Of a stretch of DNA of 64,000 nt, positions 1-10,529 are shown in pieces. Each line of letters begins with the position of its first letter. The stretch's first letter is position 1. A program made the position numbers and the translations under genes. The stretch spans positions 26,491,847 through 26,555,846 of the forward strand of contig OX463859.1 in the NCBI GenBank assembly GCA_949825065.1. The letters are read 5' to 3'. Below the pieces are notes generated by a model. It was not told the DNA's origin. It did no database searches and saw only the letters and a program-made list of their open reading frames with translations. The DNA comes from Odontocerum albicorne. Lineage: Eukaryota; Arthropoda; Insecta; Trichoptera; Odontoceridae.

Positions 1-690
1 AAGTTGTATGTCTGTTAAATGATTATAATATGAATAAATCATCTTTTAAAATTTATTTATTTCCCTTTATAATTTATTCTGTACGGTCAGTACCTTTCAA
101 TACATTCGAATTGAAAACTCTGACATATTGATGAGAAACAAAAATGTCTCCGGCGAGTCACAGAAATTGCCGTTCTTCGTTGTGCATATTAATAATCAAT
201 AATTAATATTGGTTTATCAATAGTAATATAGTATTTGGTTTATCAGTAATATAGTATTTACATATACACATATATTCTGAAATTGCATATATACCATATA
301 CTCGTACCTCAGGATAATGTCGAAGAAAATATGACGAGAATTATAAGAGAAGTTATAAAAGGGTCTGGACTGATCTCATAATATACCCCCAGTCAAGATA
401 CAAGCCCGGCCGCAAGGACGGTAGATGTTTTTCAGCACGCACTCTCATTTTCATTACACTACTGCACATGAAGAAATAACAATATTCGCATACGTTTTTA
501 GCAAGCGCGATTATAGTTACCAGACTAATACTTTTACCAGAATGAAACCCTTTTTTGTACCATCGGGGACCGATATTGTAGCACCCCCGGTCAAAGAAAA
601 CGTTTTATCTACTAGGTCACGGAGGTCAACTTTATTTTTTAAATGTATTTTATTTATTTCGACGGTCAAACACCTTTTCGATGCAAAGAT
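1..690. other. AT-rich flank, no gene seen
   Basis: No coding region is supported here. Short open frames exist on both strands but carry no recognisable domain. A TACTCGTA octamer lies at 299-306 (see findings). The stretch ends where the 22-bp minisatellite begins. Confidence 0.5.
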
Positions 691-691
691 T

Positions 692-836
692 AATAACATA
701 AAGATAAATAAAAAATAACATAAAGATAAATAAACAATAACATAAAGATTAATAAACAATATCATAAAGATAAATAAACAATAACATGAAGATAAATAAA
801 CAATAACATAAAGATAAATAAACAATAACATAAAGA
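692..836. repeat. 22-bp minisatellite, about 6.5 copies
   Basis: A 22-bp unit (aataacataaagataaataa plus ac) is repeated head to tail with few substitutions. The low divergence suggests recent slippage or unequal exchange. Open frames across it are periodic artefacts. Confidence 0.9.
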
Positions 837-1163
837 ACATTGATATGTAAGTAGTGTTACACATATGTTACAACAGAAAAAACAGCATAAATCGAACACT
901 ACAAAGCAAATCCAGACAATTAATCCTGATAAAAACAACTTCTTCACTTAACTTCTGCAAGTTATCAAAGTCATATGAAAATCCATACAATGCCCATATT
1001 GACTACCCAATCTGCTCGGTATGTTATGTTATGTTATGCAAGAGTTGTACACATAATTAGTTGCAATCCCTTCACTATGAAACAAAATATTTAGCCGAGT
1101 GGGCCTATAAGGAACGTGTACCATGACAAGCTGAGTTAGTGCCGAGCTCTTTAAATACGAACT

Positions 1164-1598
1164 TCTTCTTCTCCCTGGCTCCATCCCAACTCATTGTCTG
1201 CGAAGACTGTTGGGGTCAGCTCTCCTCATCCTCAGGTTGTATGCTCTTCCTTCCCGGACTACGCCCCCCAGGCCGTGCCTCTGCATCAGGTTATCGTTTT
1301 GCACCACCCACGAATTCTTTGGTCTTCCTCTGGTTGTTATTCGAGGTAGATCCATCGAGATGGCCTGGTTCACAATGTGATCGGGTGCTCTGGGTCCAAC
1401 GTGCCCATACCATCTCAATCGCCTCTCCTCCATCTTGCTGTTGATGTCTGTAACACCTAGGCTTCCACGAATGCGTCAGCTTTTTATTTTGTCTCTTAGG
1501 GACACACCAGCTGACCATCTTAGCATGCGCATTTCAGCAGTATCTAGTTGCCTAGAGTAAGAGTTATACATCGTCCAGCATTCGGAGCCATAGAGGAA
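1164..1598 (-). mobile_element. 5'-truncated non-LTR retrotransposon (LINE family A)
   Basis: The minus strand encodes the extreme C-terminus of a non-LTR reverse transcriptase polyprotein. Visible pieces include RQLDTAEMRMLRW-type residues, then RRLRWYGHV, then GRPKNSW. The same protein end and the same 3' tail rich in GAA triplets recur at 56482-57077. The insertion is bounded by a 14-bp direct repeat, tttaaatacgaact, at 1150-1163 and 1599-1612. This is a clean target-site duplication of the kind made by target-primed reverse transcription. Frameshifts and stops break the frame, so this is a dead copy. Clade not assigned. Confidence 0.85.
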
Positions 1599-1612
1599 TT
1601 TAAATACGAACT

Positions 1613-2033
1613 GACAGTCACAAATAATGTTGTAAGGTCAAATATCTTTCTTCTATCTTACAAAATTTTAAGCCTTGGTACTAAAATACTGTAGGCATAT
1701 ATTAATGCCTTAATTTTTTAGCTTACAGCTTAAGCTTTAAAATTTTTATTTTCATGTGAGATGTTGTTTTTTAAGAATTTTAAAATGGTGCAAGGAAGTC
1801 ATGTTATAATATAGGTGGGTGGTTTCATACAATTATGCTATGACCTGGTTAGGAAACTTTGAAGTGTTTGAAGAATAGAAAAATAAGTAGGTTATCGAGT
1901 ATATGCTGCATTTTTCCTGTTTTATATCACCAATAAAAAAAATATAAAACCAATTTCATACGTAAAGAATCTTCCTTTATATTTTATAAAATATTATATT
2001 AAAGTCATTCTATATTAGATATTAATATACATC
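1613..2033. other. AT-rich spacer, nothing recognised
   Basis: No open frame of note, no repeat and no recognised element between the LINE copy and the SINE. Confidence 0.4.
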
Positions 2034-2245
2034 TGACCTCCGTGACCTAGTTAGTGAGACGCCTGTCTTTTAACCCGGGGGTTATGAGATATATTCCCGT
2101 TGGAACCCGAATAATTTTATAAAAGGGTTTCAGTACGTTAGGTCCCTTTAAATTCCTTCTTGTTAGTTAGAAAATATTAACATGGCAATAAATCCGCTAG
2201 GTTTTACTTTAAACAACAAAAGTGTATAATACAATACAATATAAA
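2034..2245 (+). mobile_element. tRNA-derived SINE, copy 1
   Basis: The head carries an A-box-like tgacctagttagtg and a decayed B-box region ending in cccgttggaaccc. The body is shared with the copies at 14382, 19671, 38368, 39361 and 40054. The tail has the family ending caacaaaagtgt followed by atacaatacaat. It is diverged and ends in a tandem duplication. Confidence 0.8.
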
Positions 2246-2358
2246 AATGAATTCTTGTCGATTTACCTGGGTACAAAATCCGCTAGGTTTTACTTTAAAC
2301 AACAAAAGTGTATGATTACAATATAAGAGTGAATTCTTGTTGATTTACCTGGGTATAA
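2190..2358. repeat. 86-bp tandem duplication covering a SINE tail
   Basis: Two copies start at 2190 and 2276, each beginning aaatccgctaggttttac. The duplication spans the last part of the SINE plus about 35 bp of its flank, so it arose after the SINE inserted. Confidence 0.85.
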
Positions 2359-2359
2359 A

Positions 2360-2985
2360 ATCATATTTCGTTAATAAAATATTTTTCCACACATTATAAT
2401 TATTCATAAAACTACCCTTTTCAATTACCATGACTAGAACGAGAAATATTGTTATAATTAATATGTAGGAAATAAAGAAAATTTTGCAACAAGTGAGCAA
2501 GTAGGCCCATGTTTATGAGGCGATGTAAGTTCATTACAGAGTTATATGGGGTAGAATAATTCCCCATGAAATAAACAGCCTGAATTTCGTATCCTGAGAT
2601 AACCTTTTTTAGGGATGGATTATAAGAGTGACGTTTGAGGGATGCTTTTGACATGTTGAGAAATATACGCGAAATGCTCTTAAGGCTTGTGATAAAGAGG
2701 TTTAATTTATTGGTTGTCAAAACATTTATCAGCAGAATGAGTATATTGACATATCGGTTACTGTTTTCTGATTACGAAATTGAGCAACAATATTAGGATT
2801 TATGCAGTGTTGACTGTATATTGGTATTATTGAATTAAAATTGTTTTTTTTTTAACAAACTTTTGCACTGAAGCAATTTTTTTGGAGATTGAAAGTTGCG
2901 CATAAAAATATGTGTTACAGTAGGAAATAGAAAATGTTTATTACTGTACCTACACGCATAGCTTCACGCTACTCCCTGTTAGCTG
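2360..2985. other. AT-rich stretch, no gene supported
   Basis: A 99-codon minus-strand frame at 2421-2720 has no recognisable motif and low-complexity composition, and I do not call it a gene. Confidence 0.35.
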
Positions 2986-2989
2986 AGAT

Positions 2990-3160
2990 GATCGAGCTCT
3001 AAACTTTCTTATAACAACATGCATCCTTCACTTCCTTCACATACAAACATCTAATATAATTTCTTCTAAGCCATACCTTCCCTTTTTTTTAAATTCCATG
3101 CATTTGGTCCAACCACATTTTTTTCGATAATTATCTATCATGATTTCTATGTATGCTTCT
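2990..3160 (-). mobile_element. LINE family B 3' fragment
   Basis: The minus strand reads RKKCGWTKCMEFKKKGRYGL, the degenerate tail of a non-LTR reverse transcriptase (RxRKKW region). The same DNA recurs at 3729-3840 on the other side of the mariner copy, so the two pieces flank that insertion. Related pieces lie at 4900-5330, 20000-20335 and 33050-33415. Confidence 0.6.
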
Positions 3161-3161
3161 A

Positions 3162-3726
3162 AATGGTCTTTCAAATTAAGCGGCTTTTTAAATTTTTGGA
3201 TGAAACACAGATGGCGTCGCAAACTTGTCTGGGTCTTGTGACATTTGAGAAGTGTAATGTAGGACATTTATAAAACTGGAGTCGTATACGAGTACAATAC
3301 AACAACGTGTTCAAATTGTTGAATTATTTTATGTATTGTAATCTCCGGAAACGGTGATGTGAATTAGCCACCAAAATCATGTGAACTGACACCGTTGGAC
3401 TATTTTCTCTGAGGTTACGTGAAAAGTCAGGTCTATAAGAATGAGCCCGAATCAATTCCTGAGCTAAAAGACGAAATTATTTGCGTTATTGGTGAGTTAG
3501 AACCGCAATTATGCCAACATGTCATCAATAATTTTGACAAAAGAGTGGGCATCTGTGGAGCTGCAAGACGGAGACATTTGGCGGATATTGTTTTTTGTGT
3601 TTAAATGTCATACATTATACTTCAATGACCAATAAAAAGTGTTTTGAAACCAAAGCGAATTGTGTGTTTTTTTTTCAAGAATTAAAAAAAGAAGAATAAA
3701 AAAACCGTTCAATTTGAAAGACCCTT
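3162..3726 (+). mobile_element. mariner-type deletion element (MITE), copy 1
   Basis: Ends match terminal inverted repeats of the form AAGGGTCTTTCAAATTGAGC, flanked by TA at 3160-3161 and 3727-3728. Inside is the first stretch of a transposase (MxSYTxQQRVQIV) joined directly to its C-terminal part, at codons that read NGDVNWPPRSCDLTPLDYF in the related copies. The final stretch is ELEPQLCQHVI...HLADIVFCV, ending at 3604. The DNA-binding domain and most of the DDD core are missing, so it cannot encode a working transposase. A TACGAGTA octamer at 3287-3294 is a 6-bp insertion relative to copies 2-4. Confidence 0.9.
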
Positions 3727-3728
3727 TA

Positions 3729-4020
3729 CATACTCGTACATCTCATACAATTTCTTCTAAGCCATACCTTCCCTTCTTTTAAAATTGCATACGTACATCG
3801 ATGATTATCTATCATGATTTCCATGCATGCTTCTATTGTATATACATTTGTTCAACGTGCTCTTTTTCACTCTACTTACCAGTTTTGAACTCATATTCCT
3901 CCTTAATAATGTAATTTCTTATTCTACTACATTGACACACCACATATTTCTCACATCGTCTGTTGACCGCATTCACACAGATTTCTATCTTAATTTTCCT
4001 TGTTCATATTTGAATGGTTG
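3729..4020 (-). mobile_element. LINE family B fragment, second flank
   Basis: The first 110 bp repeat the sequence at 3049-3160 (ccataccttccctt, then gattatctatcatgattt). This places the mariner MITE between two pieces of the same LINE tail. The rest is an uninformative AT-rich run. Confidence 0.5.
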
Positions 4021-4032
4021 AATCAAAATAGG

Positions 4033-4139
4033 CACTAAGTACCAAAAAAAAAACAAAAAAAACTAAGTATGCAGTTTCATTATATATAACATATAGAATG
4101 TAACTGCATACTTAGTTTTTTTTTTTTTTGTACTTAGTG
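4033..4139. repeat. foldback element with about 45-bp arms
   Basis: cactaagtac (4033-4042) and aactaagtatgcagtt (from 4060) are mirrored by aactgcatacttagtt (4102-4117) and gtacttagtg (4130-4139). The two arms are joined by poly-A/poly-T runs and a short AT spacer. This is a possible MITE. No target duplication was clear. Confidence 0.7.
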
Positions 4140-4383
4140 TACATCAATATTGATGTTAATACGCTGTCCTGTACCATCATTTTGTCCTGTACAAGTCTCT
4201 TAATAATGTGTTTTTGACTCCCATCAACCATTTTTTTTCTTCAAACGATTCGCTATGAATACATTTTCTGTAGTGCGAGCGATATGTTTGTTGAAAATAT
4301 AATAAGATACATTCATGGGAAGTCTGAATACGACATAGCATTCCACAGTACTGAATAAAAAATGTAATTATAAAAGTTATATG

Positions 4384-4612
4384 TTATTTATAGTTAAGGC
4401 ATTAACATTGTGGAGGTTTAAAGACATTTTATTTATTTATTTTACACATGACAAGAAATATACATAATTTGAGAAAAAAACAACAGGTAATTTAATTAGG
4501 ACACACAATTTAATGGATCTGGGTTTGTTGCCTTTCATTTGTCGTGTTTGTTTTTATCAAACACTGTTTATTCCACGGTGGAATAAACAGTGTTTGATAA
4601 AAACAAATTACA
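4384..4612. mobile_element. Penelope-like element ends in inverted arrangement
   Basis: The left side carries the minus-oriented terminal motif tatagttaaggcattaac with following family sequence. The right side has the plus-oriented end gtggaataaacagtgtttga. Both are shared with 9530, 30600 and 53700. About 100 bp of unrelated sequence interrupts the left part. The right part contains a perfect inverted repeat with 30-bp arms (4547-4576 and 4578-4607) around one base. Confidence 0.65.
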
Positions 4613-4899
4613 AAGCTATATGTGTCTCTCCGGCATTAGCTAAAGAAAATTGTTTTTTTTTTTTGGATAAGTTTTTTTGGTAGCATGAAAAACGGCTCCT
4701 TTACACACTAAAGGAGAATCTAGTTTCAAATATTTAAAAAAATTAGTTTTTTGTATCTTTATCATAAATAATGATTAATTTAAGTTAACATGGAATATAT
4801 AAATATATTTTTTTGTTGTTTTACAGTATTGTGCTAGATTTCGGTCTATTTTGATAAATAACGTCTTGGATATCATTGCGCTGAAATAAAATTATTATC

Positions 4900-5330
4900 T
4901 ATATGCATACACGCAAGCAAACCATCACGCTGTCTCCCTGTCAGGGTAAGCAGAGAGGAGAGAGTGCAAGATTTTCCTATCACGACCTTTATATTTTACA
5001 TCCATTTATCTTCTTATACAGCACCTTTGATTTCTATCACTTTTAACTTTCCTTCTTTCAAAATACAATACACTTGTTCCAACTACATTTTTTCTTGGTT
5101 TTCCTCTATCACAGCTTTCATTCATATTTGCACCGTAAATTTGTTTTGTTAGTATTTCCTCATTCATTAATCCACATGCCCAAACCATCACAGAGTGCTC
5201 TTCATCATGTTACTCAACAACTCAGCCTTAAGTTCACATTCATCCCTAATCATTTCATTACTTTTTTCGGTTATACATTGTCAGCCCGTGTATTCTTTAA
5301 AAACTTTTGTGAACTATCATTTTAACAGAT
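4900..5330 (-). mobile_element. LINE family B fragment (reverse transcriptase C-terminus)
   Basis: The minus strand reads LWWFGHVD-like, then LTKQIYGANMNESCDRGKPR. This corresponds to the WFGHV...RGRPRK region near the C-terminus of non-LTR reverse transcriptases. The 3' end ctccctgtcagggtaagcag at 4930-4955 is a typical tail for this group. Stops and frameshifts are present. Confidence 0.75.
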
Positions 5331-5447
5331 TCTGAAACTGACCAGTTCGAGTGTTCATGTTTTAGTGCCCAAATGCCTTTGTTTTTTTATTTCACGCCGT
5401 CAAATATCCACTTGTAATTAATTATAACATCATCTGAGAAAATACTA

Positions 5448-5989
5448 AAGGGTCTTTCAAATCGAGCGGTTTTTTTAATTCTTAGATAAAACACAGATGG
5501 CGTCACAAATTTGCCTGGGTCTTGTGACATTTGAGAAATGTCATGTATGAAATTTATAAAAATGAAGTCATATACAATGCGACAACGCATTCAACTTATT
5601 TAATTATTTTATGTATTGTTATATCCGGAAACGGTGATGTTAATTGGCCACCAAGATCGTGTGATCTGACACCGTTGGACTTTTTTTCTAGAGTTGCGTG
5701 AAAAACCAGGTCTATTAGAATGAGCCCCAATGAATTATTTAGCTGAAGGACGAAATTATTCGCGTTATTGGTGAACTAGAACCGCAATTATGCCAAAATG
5801 TCATCGAAAATGTTGACAAAAGAGTGAACATCTGTGGAGCTGCAAGAGGTGGACATTTGGTAGATATTTTTGTTTGTGTTTAAATATCATACATTATACT
5901 TTAATGACCAATAAAAAGTTTTTTTAAATCAAAGCAAATTGTGTATTTTATTCAAGATTTAAAAAAACCGCTCAATTTGAAAGACCCTT
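5448..5989 (+). mobile_element. mariner MITE, copy 2 (542 bp)
   Basis: The element starts AAGGGTCTTTCAAATCGAGC and ends with the inverted match, flanked by TA at 5446-5447 and 5990-5991. It has the same internal junction as copies 1, 3 and 4: a transposase N-terminal stub fused to the PPRSCDLTPLD region and the C-terminus ending near 5880. Its length equals that of copy 4 (542 bp), which suggests a fixed deletion derivative moved by an active transposase elsewhere. Confidence 0.9.
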
Positions 5990-5991
5990 TA

Positions 5992-6535
5992 CATGATTAT
6001 TACACACCTATCTATCACATTTACTTCTCCTTTCACACTTTTATATCACCATGACTTTGGATTTTGCCTAAGTCAAAGTGATATTAACGTGTAAAACGAA
6101 ACATCGCCATATTCATTCTCAGGTCTTTCTTTTTTCACATCTCATACAATTTAGTCATTACATTCATTCACTGTAATTCATTCTTGTTCTCTGCATGCTT
6201 ACATGTTCCATAAAATATGTCAAAGGACATTATGTTTTGTTCCAAACATGTCCATTCTTTTTCTTTCGTTAATTTTCCTTCAAAATATCGGAGTTCTTAA
6301 TGCGGACATATGAAAGAGCGTAGCAAACTAATTTAGTACCGTTACAATATTTTTGTATTTACGGGAGTCCAACTCAGGCTGTCGAGAGTCGAATAATAAT
6401 ATTTCAGTGTCTCATTCTCTCATTACTTGATTACGGTGACTTTTAGATATCAACGAGGAGACATTAAATAAATAAGAGATACTTCAAAAAGTTGTTATCT
6501 AAATTATATTTCATGTAACGAAGTATTCCAGATTT
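5992..6535. other. AT-rich spacer with a possible LINE scrap
   Basis: A short piece near 6140 (catctcatacaattt) resembles the LINE B tail at 3738. A small stem is formed by tatcaccatgacttt and its partner at about 6050-6090. No gene is supported. Confidence 0.3.
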
Positions 6536-6539
6536 TGAA

Positions 6540-6925
6540 AACAGACTTCTAATAAGAGAGCGAAGGAATCTTCACATTCTATCGACATTATTTTGCGTGC
6601 TTAACAATCCCAATTCTTTTCATTTCCTCGTGAAAAATTCCACTTTATTTTAGAACGCATACGTGCTCTTTGATCGAGCGAAGAGAGATTCCTTTACATA
6701 CCAACACACCTCATTTTACACATAATCTGCGGTCCAATCGGCGTGACTATGGAACGAACTTTATCGAGTTTTAGGAATGCTACATTCTTAATAAAGTTCT
6801 GGAGAGATTCGAAAAAATATTACATTACTGAGAAAACCCTTTCTTCCTAATTTTCTTTTATTCCCTTTCTTTATCCTTGAACGAATTCCTTTCTTGTAGT
6901 TCAATGATTCCCAAACTTCCAACAA
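6540..6925 (+). mobile_element. LINE family C tail fragment
   Basis: Translated pieces include FDRARRDSFTYQHTS and LWNEL, the late C-terminal region of a non-LTR reverse transcriptase (xRLWNELP motif). It then continues with a segment ending tatccttgaacgaattcctt. The segment 45540-45900 is a second diverged copy, with matching ttcgatcaagcgatgagaga and tatccttgaacaaattt. Both are broken. Confidence 0.6.
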
Positions 6926-6929
6926 GCTC

Positions 6930-7335
6930 GTATCCTATTTAAAATATCAATTTTACCGGTATACCTCTCTTTTGACTAAATAATTAGTGATTTTAACGCC
7001 AGAGGAAGGGGTCGTAAAACAATAAAAAATATGACTTGTAATCTTAGAAAAAAAGGTTTAAAATAAATAAAATAATAAGGTCATTTTGTAAAATGTTTTT
7101 CATATTTTTATAAATACAGAAACAAATAATATTATAAATACAAATAAAATTAATGAAAACTGTATAATTTGTGAGCCTTTCTGTAGAAGGAACCTGTGTT
7201 TGTAAAAAATGTTGTACTTAAGCAAGTACACATTATTGGTAGATAAAACACATTGAATCAATGGAAAGAAAATCAAAAGTCCATGACGATTGGCCAAGTT
7301 TATTCTTATTAAAGCCCTTCGTTTTTTTATAGATT
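6930..7335. other. AT-rich spacer, nothing recognised
   Basis: No coding or repeat signal beyond simple A/T runs. Confidence 0.3.
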
Positions 7336-7339
7336 TATA

Positions 7340-8028
7340 AAGGGTCTTTCAAATTGAGCGTTTTTTAAATTCTTAAATAAAACACACAATTGGCTTTGAT
7401 TTAAAAAAACTTTTTATTGGTCATTGAAGTATAATGTATGACATTTAAACACAATAAACAATATCCGCCAAATGTCTACCTCTTGCTGCTCCACAGATCC
7501 CTACCCTTTTGTCAAAATTTTCGATGACATGTTGGCATAATTGCGGTTCTAACTCACCAATAACGCGAATAATTTCGACCTTCAGCTCAGGAATTGATTG
7601 GGGTGCATTCTTATAGTTTGGGTGCATTCTTTTCACGTATCCCCAGAGAAAATAGTCCAACGGCGTCAGATCACATGATTTTGGTGGCCAATTAATAGCG
7701 GTTCTAGCTCACCAATAACGTGAACAATTTCATCCTCGATTGGGGGTCATTCTTGTAGATCTGGGTTTTCACGTAACCCTAGAGAAAAAAAAACTAATTG
7801 TATCAGATCACACGATCTTGGTGGCCAATTAACATCACCGTTTCCGGAGATTACAATACATGAAATAATTCAACAATTTGAACGCGTTGTTGTATTGTAT
7901 ACGACTCCATTTTTATAAATGTCATACATTACACTTCTCAAATGTCACAAGACTCAGGCAAATTCATGACGCCATCTGTGTTTTATCTAACAATAAATAA
8001 AAAACCGCTCAAATTTAATGACATGTTT
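7340..8028 (-). mobile_element. mariner MITE, copy 3, with internal duplication
   Basis: It has the same family ends (AAGGGTCTTTC at 7340) and a TA flank at 7338-7339. The minus strand encodes MDYFLWGYVKRMHPNYKNAP followed by ELEPQLCQHVIENFDKRVG and HLADIVYCV. This is the transposase C-terminus after the third catalytic aspartate. About 140 bp of this region (around 7665-7830) is repeated in tandem, which makes this copy longer than the 542-bp norm. The right end (8005-8028) has lost the exact inverted-repeat match. Confidence 0.85.
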
Positions 8029-8180
8029 TATCACTGTATCTGCTAAATATTGATACCTGCTTAAATACAGTTTATATGTATCTTTAAGCATATGCCAATA
8101 TTTAATAGAGACACGTTTATAAATAAATCAGCAACACATTTATTCAGATTTATTATGCACTTAAAGTAAAATAAAACTGC

Positions 8181-8275
8181 AAGTGAATCCGCTAGGAATT
8201 GAACCTGAAGCGCTCGATTCCTTAGCGTGAATGCTGATAATAAAACCACGACCGCTGACCCATAGGATAACAGTT
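8181..8275 (-). mobile_element. tRNA-like SINE head, second type
   Basis: The minus strand has an A-box-like GGTCAGCGGTCGTGG and a B-box GGTTCAATTCC about 40 bp apart, as in a tRNA promoter. The acceptor arm does not pair properly. It differs from the SINE family at 2034. A diverged tRNA pseudogene is the alternative. Confidence 0.45.
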
Positions 8276-8279
8276 ACAG

Positions 8280-9085
8280 TGGCATAAAAACTCGTTCAAT
8301 TAAACTTAATTGAACCAATTGAAAATAAAAAAAAAACACAAAATCCACGTGCTTCCAAATCATTAATGTATTTAAATGGTACCCTTCAACATACCTAAAT
8401 CGATTACGCTGACTTGTTCACGAGCGTGTCTGAGAGACAATATTGTCTTTAGTCCAAGTATATAATTGAGCTTTCGAGTGAATAACCCCTGTGGCTGGTA
8501 AGTAACTCAAAGTTTTCCATCGCACCTATTGAAAATAATATGGCACGTGGACTAGAAACAACAGCCGCACACTTCTAGCATGTATTTTTATTAGACGAAC
8601 TCTTTTTTATTATTTTTATTTTTATTAGATGAACTCTTTAACCTGACTTAGCTACTAAATCACTGAAGTCCTTCCATTTACAAAAAAAAAATACATTACA
8701 TAAAAATACAATACATTTTCACGTTTTACCTTCCACAGCACGAGTTCCACCATACTCTTCACGTCACGACCAGAAAGTTTGAGTGTTGTCAGATTTCACG
8801 TAAGTACTTTGTTGTGAAATTCCGTGGAGGTGGATACAAAAACAATTATTCGGTTAACATTATTTCTTGAGCGTAAATTTAATTATTTTCATACAAGCTG
8901 ATTTCTCATTATTTTCTGATAATTAATAAAACAATTATTTGTATAATATTTCGTTGATGCTGCAATGTTCTTTTCTAAGAATATTAAGACGGTTTTTGAT
9001 ATAATGTGTCTATCAAGTATTTTGACCTTCTGGATTGATTTCTTGTGAGATTTGAACTTCTTTAACTTTCATATTTTACATGAAT
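8280..9085. other. AT-rich spacer, no gene supported
   Basis: A small direct repeat (ttattagacgaactctt and ttattagatgaactctt) lies at 8590-8640. Otherwise nothing is recognised. Confidence 0.3.
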
Positions 9086-9099
9086 ACTTTTATGTGCTG

Positions 9100-9422
9100 A
9101 CTGTGATAACTTCTATATAGGAAAGACAGGAAGATCGTTTGAAAAGAGATTTCGTGAACACAAATCCGCCTTAACAAATCCTCTAATTTATTCTGAAATG
9201 GCTTATCATTGTCACCGTGAAAACAATACTTTTTCTATCGATGATGCCAAATTCTTACATATCAGTAGTAATGGAAATAAATTGGACAGATTAGAGGTCC
9301 TAGAAATTTCTAAGTCAGTACATCGATCCGAACATCTGGTGGGCAGTTATATCCCAAAAATCTCTCCGCTCTTGGCCGAAATCGTCCCATGCCTCCCTCA
9401 CCCCTCAGCCCCCAACCGTTGA
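9100..9422 (+). pseudogene. GIY-YIG endonuclease domain of a Penelope-like element
   Basis: The frame reads CDNFYIGKTGRSFEKRFREH, then MAYHCHRENNTFS, LEVLEISKSVHRSEHL and YIPKISPLL, and stops at 9420. YIGKTGRSF is the second half of the GIY-YIG nuclease signature, and this arrangement matches the C-terminal endonuclease of Penelope-like retroelements. In those elements the domain nicks DNA for target-primed reverse transcription. The reverse transcriptase that should precede it is absent, so this is a 5'-truncated copy. The GIY half is not visible. A hammerhead-like motif and the element's 3' tail follow within 60 bp. Confidence 0.8.
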
Positions 9423-9560
9423 AGCGTGTATATCGGTACCAGTTCGAAAATAATTTAGTCTTGTTTGTGCTCCCCTGAAGATGAGGTGAAAACCTTGAAA
9501 CCGGTAGGGTTATGCCGTTTCAAAAAAGTGGAATAAACAGTGTTTGATAAAAATAAATTA
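9423..9560 (+). mobile_element. 3' end of Penelope-like element
   Basis: Directly downstream of the endonuclease frame lies the tail with gatgaggtgaaaaccttgaa, accggta and gtggaataaacagtgtttga. The same tail recurs at 4578, 30530, 31603 (minus), 53770 (minus) and 53925, which ties those orphan pieces to this element family. Confidence 0.8.
9472..9509 (+). ncRNA. hammerhead-ribozyme-like motif, Penelope family
   Basis: The type I order is visible: CCC (stem I, 9472-9474), core CTGAAGA (9475-9481), stem II with a GAAA-like loop (TGAGGT/ACCTT), GAA (9497-9499), the self-complementary ACCGGT (9500-9505) as a helix III that could pair between two copies, A at the cleavage position (9506), then GGG pairing back to CCC. 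Penelope-like elements are known to carry minimal hammerheads. Activity is inferred, not shown. Confidence 0.55.
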
Positions 9561-9564
9561 CAAT

Positions 9565-10255
9565 CAGTACTTTTATTTGAGTATAACTTGCAAAAAAAAT
9601 CCTAAATCAACATGTACAAAGGTGTGGGCTGAAAAAATGTGGTATCTTCGCGGCTTAGCTCACCCTATATTGGTGGTGTGTATCTTGGCCGGAGGATGTT
9701 ATGAGATGAAATAGCTTCCTTTTTGGTAGCTTTTCTTTTTAATGTATTTTCTACTACGTATCTTGAGATAGACACGCGATTTTTTAATATATTTAAACAT
9801 GTACGTACTAGGTTTCTATCAATACCTACACCTACCATATATTTATAATTATTATCTTTGTTTTTTTTTTTTTATATCCGATGAAAGTGTACTTCTTCAT
9901 CTCAAGATACATTCTCTTATCAGAAATTGCTAACTACCATGGTAATACCAATACCAGAACAACTGTTGCCTACCACAACCAAAACAACTCGGTAGAACGT
10001 CACCCAAACTATTCACGCAAGTTATTAAGCTAAAAGATGCAGTGTAACTAGAAACTACTATAAAGTAACTGCTTTAAATACGTTTCAGTAGATTGCAGTG
10101 AACTGAGCTTGCCTTTTAGTCTAACAACGTATTTCCGTCTAAAATCAGGTTGTATTTGTCTGCTTGTTGCTGAATATCGACCAAATGAAAAAAAACAAGC
10201 AGTAAAAAACATAGACATGATTGAATGATATATATTTTTTACAATCGCCGATTAT
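9565..10255. other. AT-rich spacer, nothing recognised
   Basis: No supported gene or repeat. It contains short poly-T runs only. Confidence 0.3.
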
Positions 10256-10259
10256 ACAT

Positions 10260-10460
10260 CATCACACCACGTCCCTTTTGAACTAGATAGAGAGGACATA
10301 ACTCTATGCACAAAGCTCTCTCTTCATACTCATTCATGAACCTGTTATTTTTCTGCACTTCATACTTCTTACCTTTCACATATACTTACAACTTATAACA
10401 ACCATCCCTCATAAACCATTATCGTCTATCCGATAGTTTTTTTTTACTCTATCAAAGAAT
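10260..10460 (-). mobile_element. probable LINE family B 3' remnant
   Basis: The composition and phrases such as gaactagatagagaggacat resemble the decayed minus-strand tails of LINE B. Evidence is weak because no protein motif survives. Confidence 0.3.
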
Positions 10461-10529
10461 GTTGTACCAGATATCCAAAAACAATCAACAAATTAAACTG
10501 TCTGATTCACTTGAAAATATATATTTATC

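Noticed and set aside
425..947. Overlapping frames of 60-115 codons at the left end
   Set aside because: Mostly translation of the 22-bp minisatellite, giving periodic low-complexity peptides.
8181..8275. Functional tRNA gene
   Set aside because: A and B boxes are present but the acceptor and anticodon stems do not pair; a SINE head or pseudogene is more likely.
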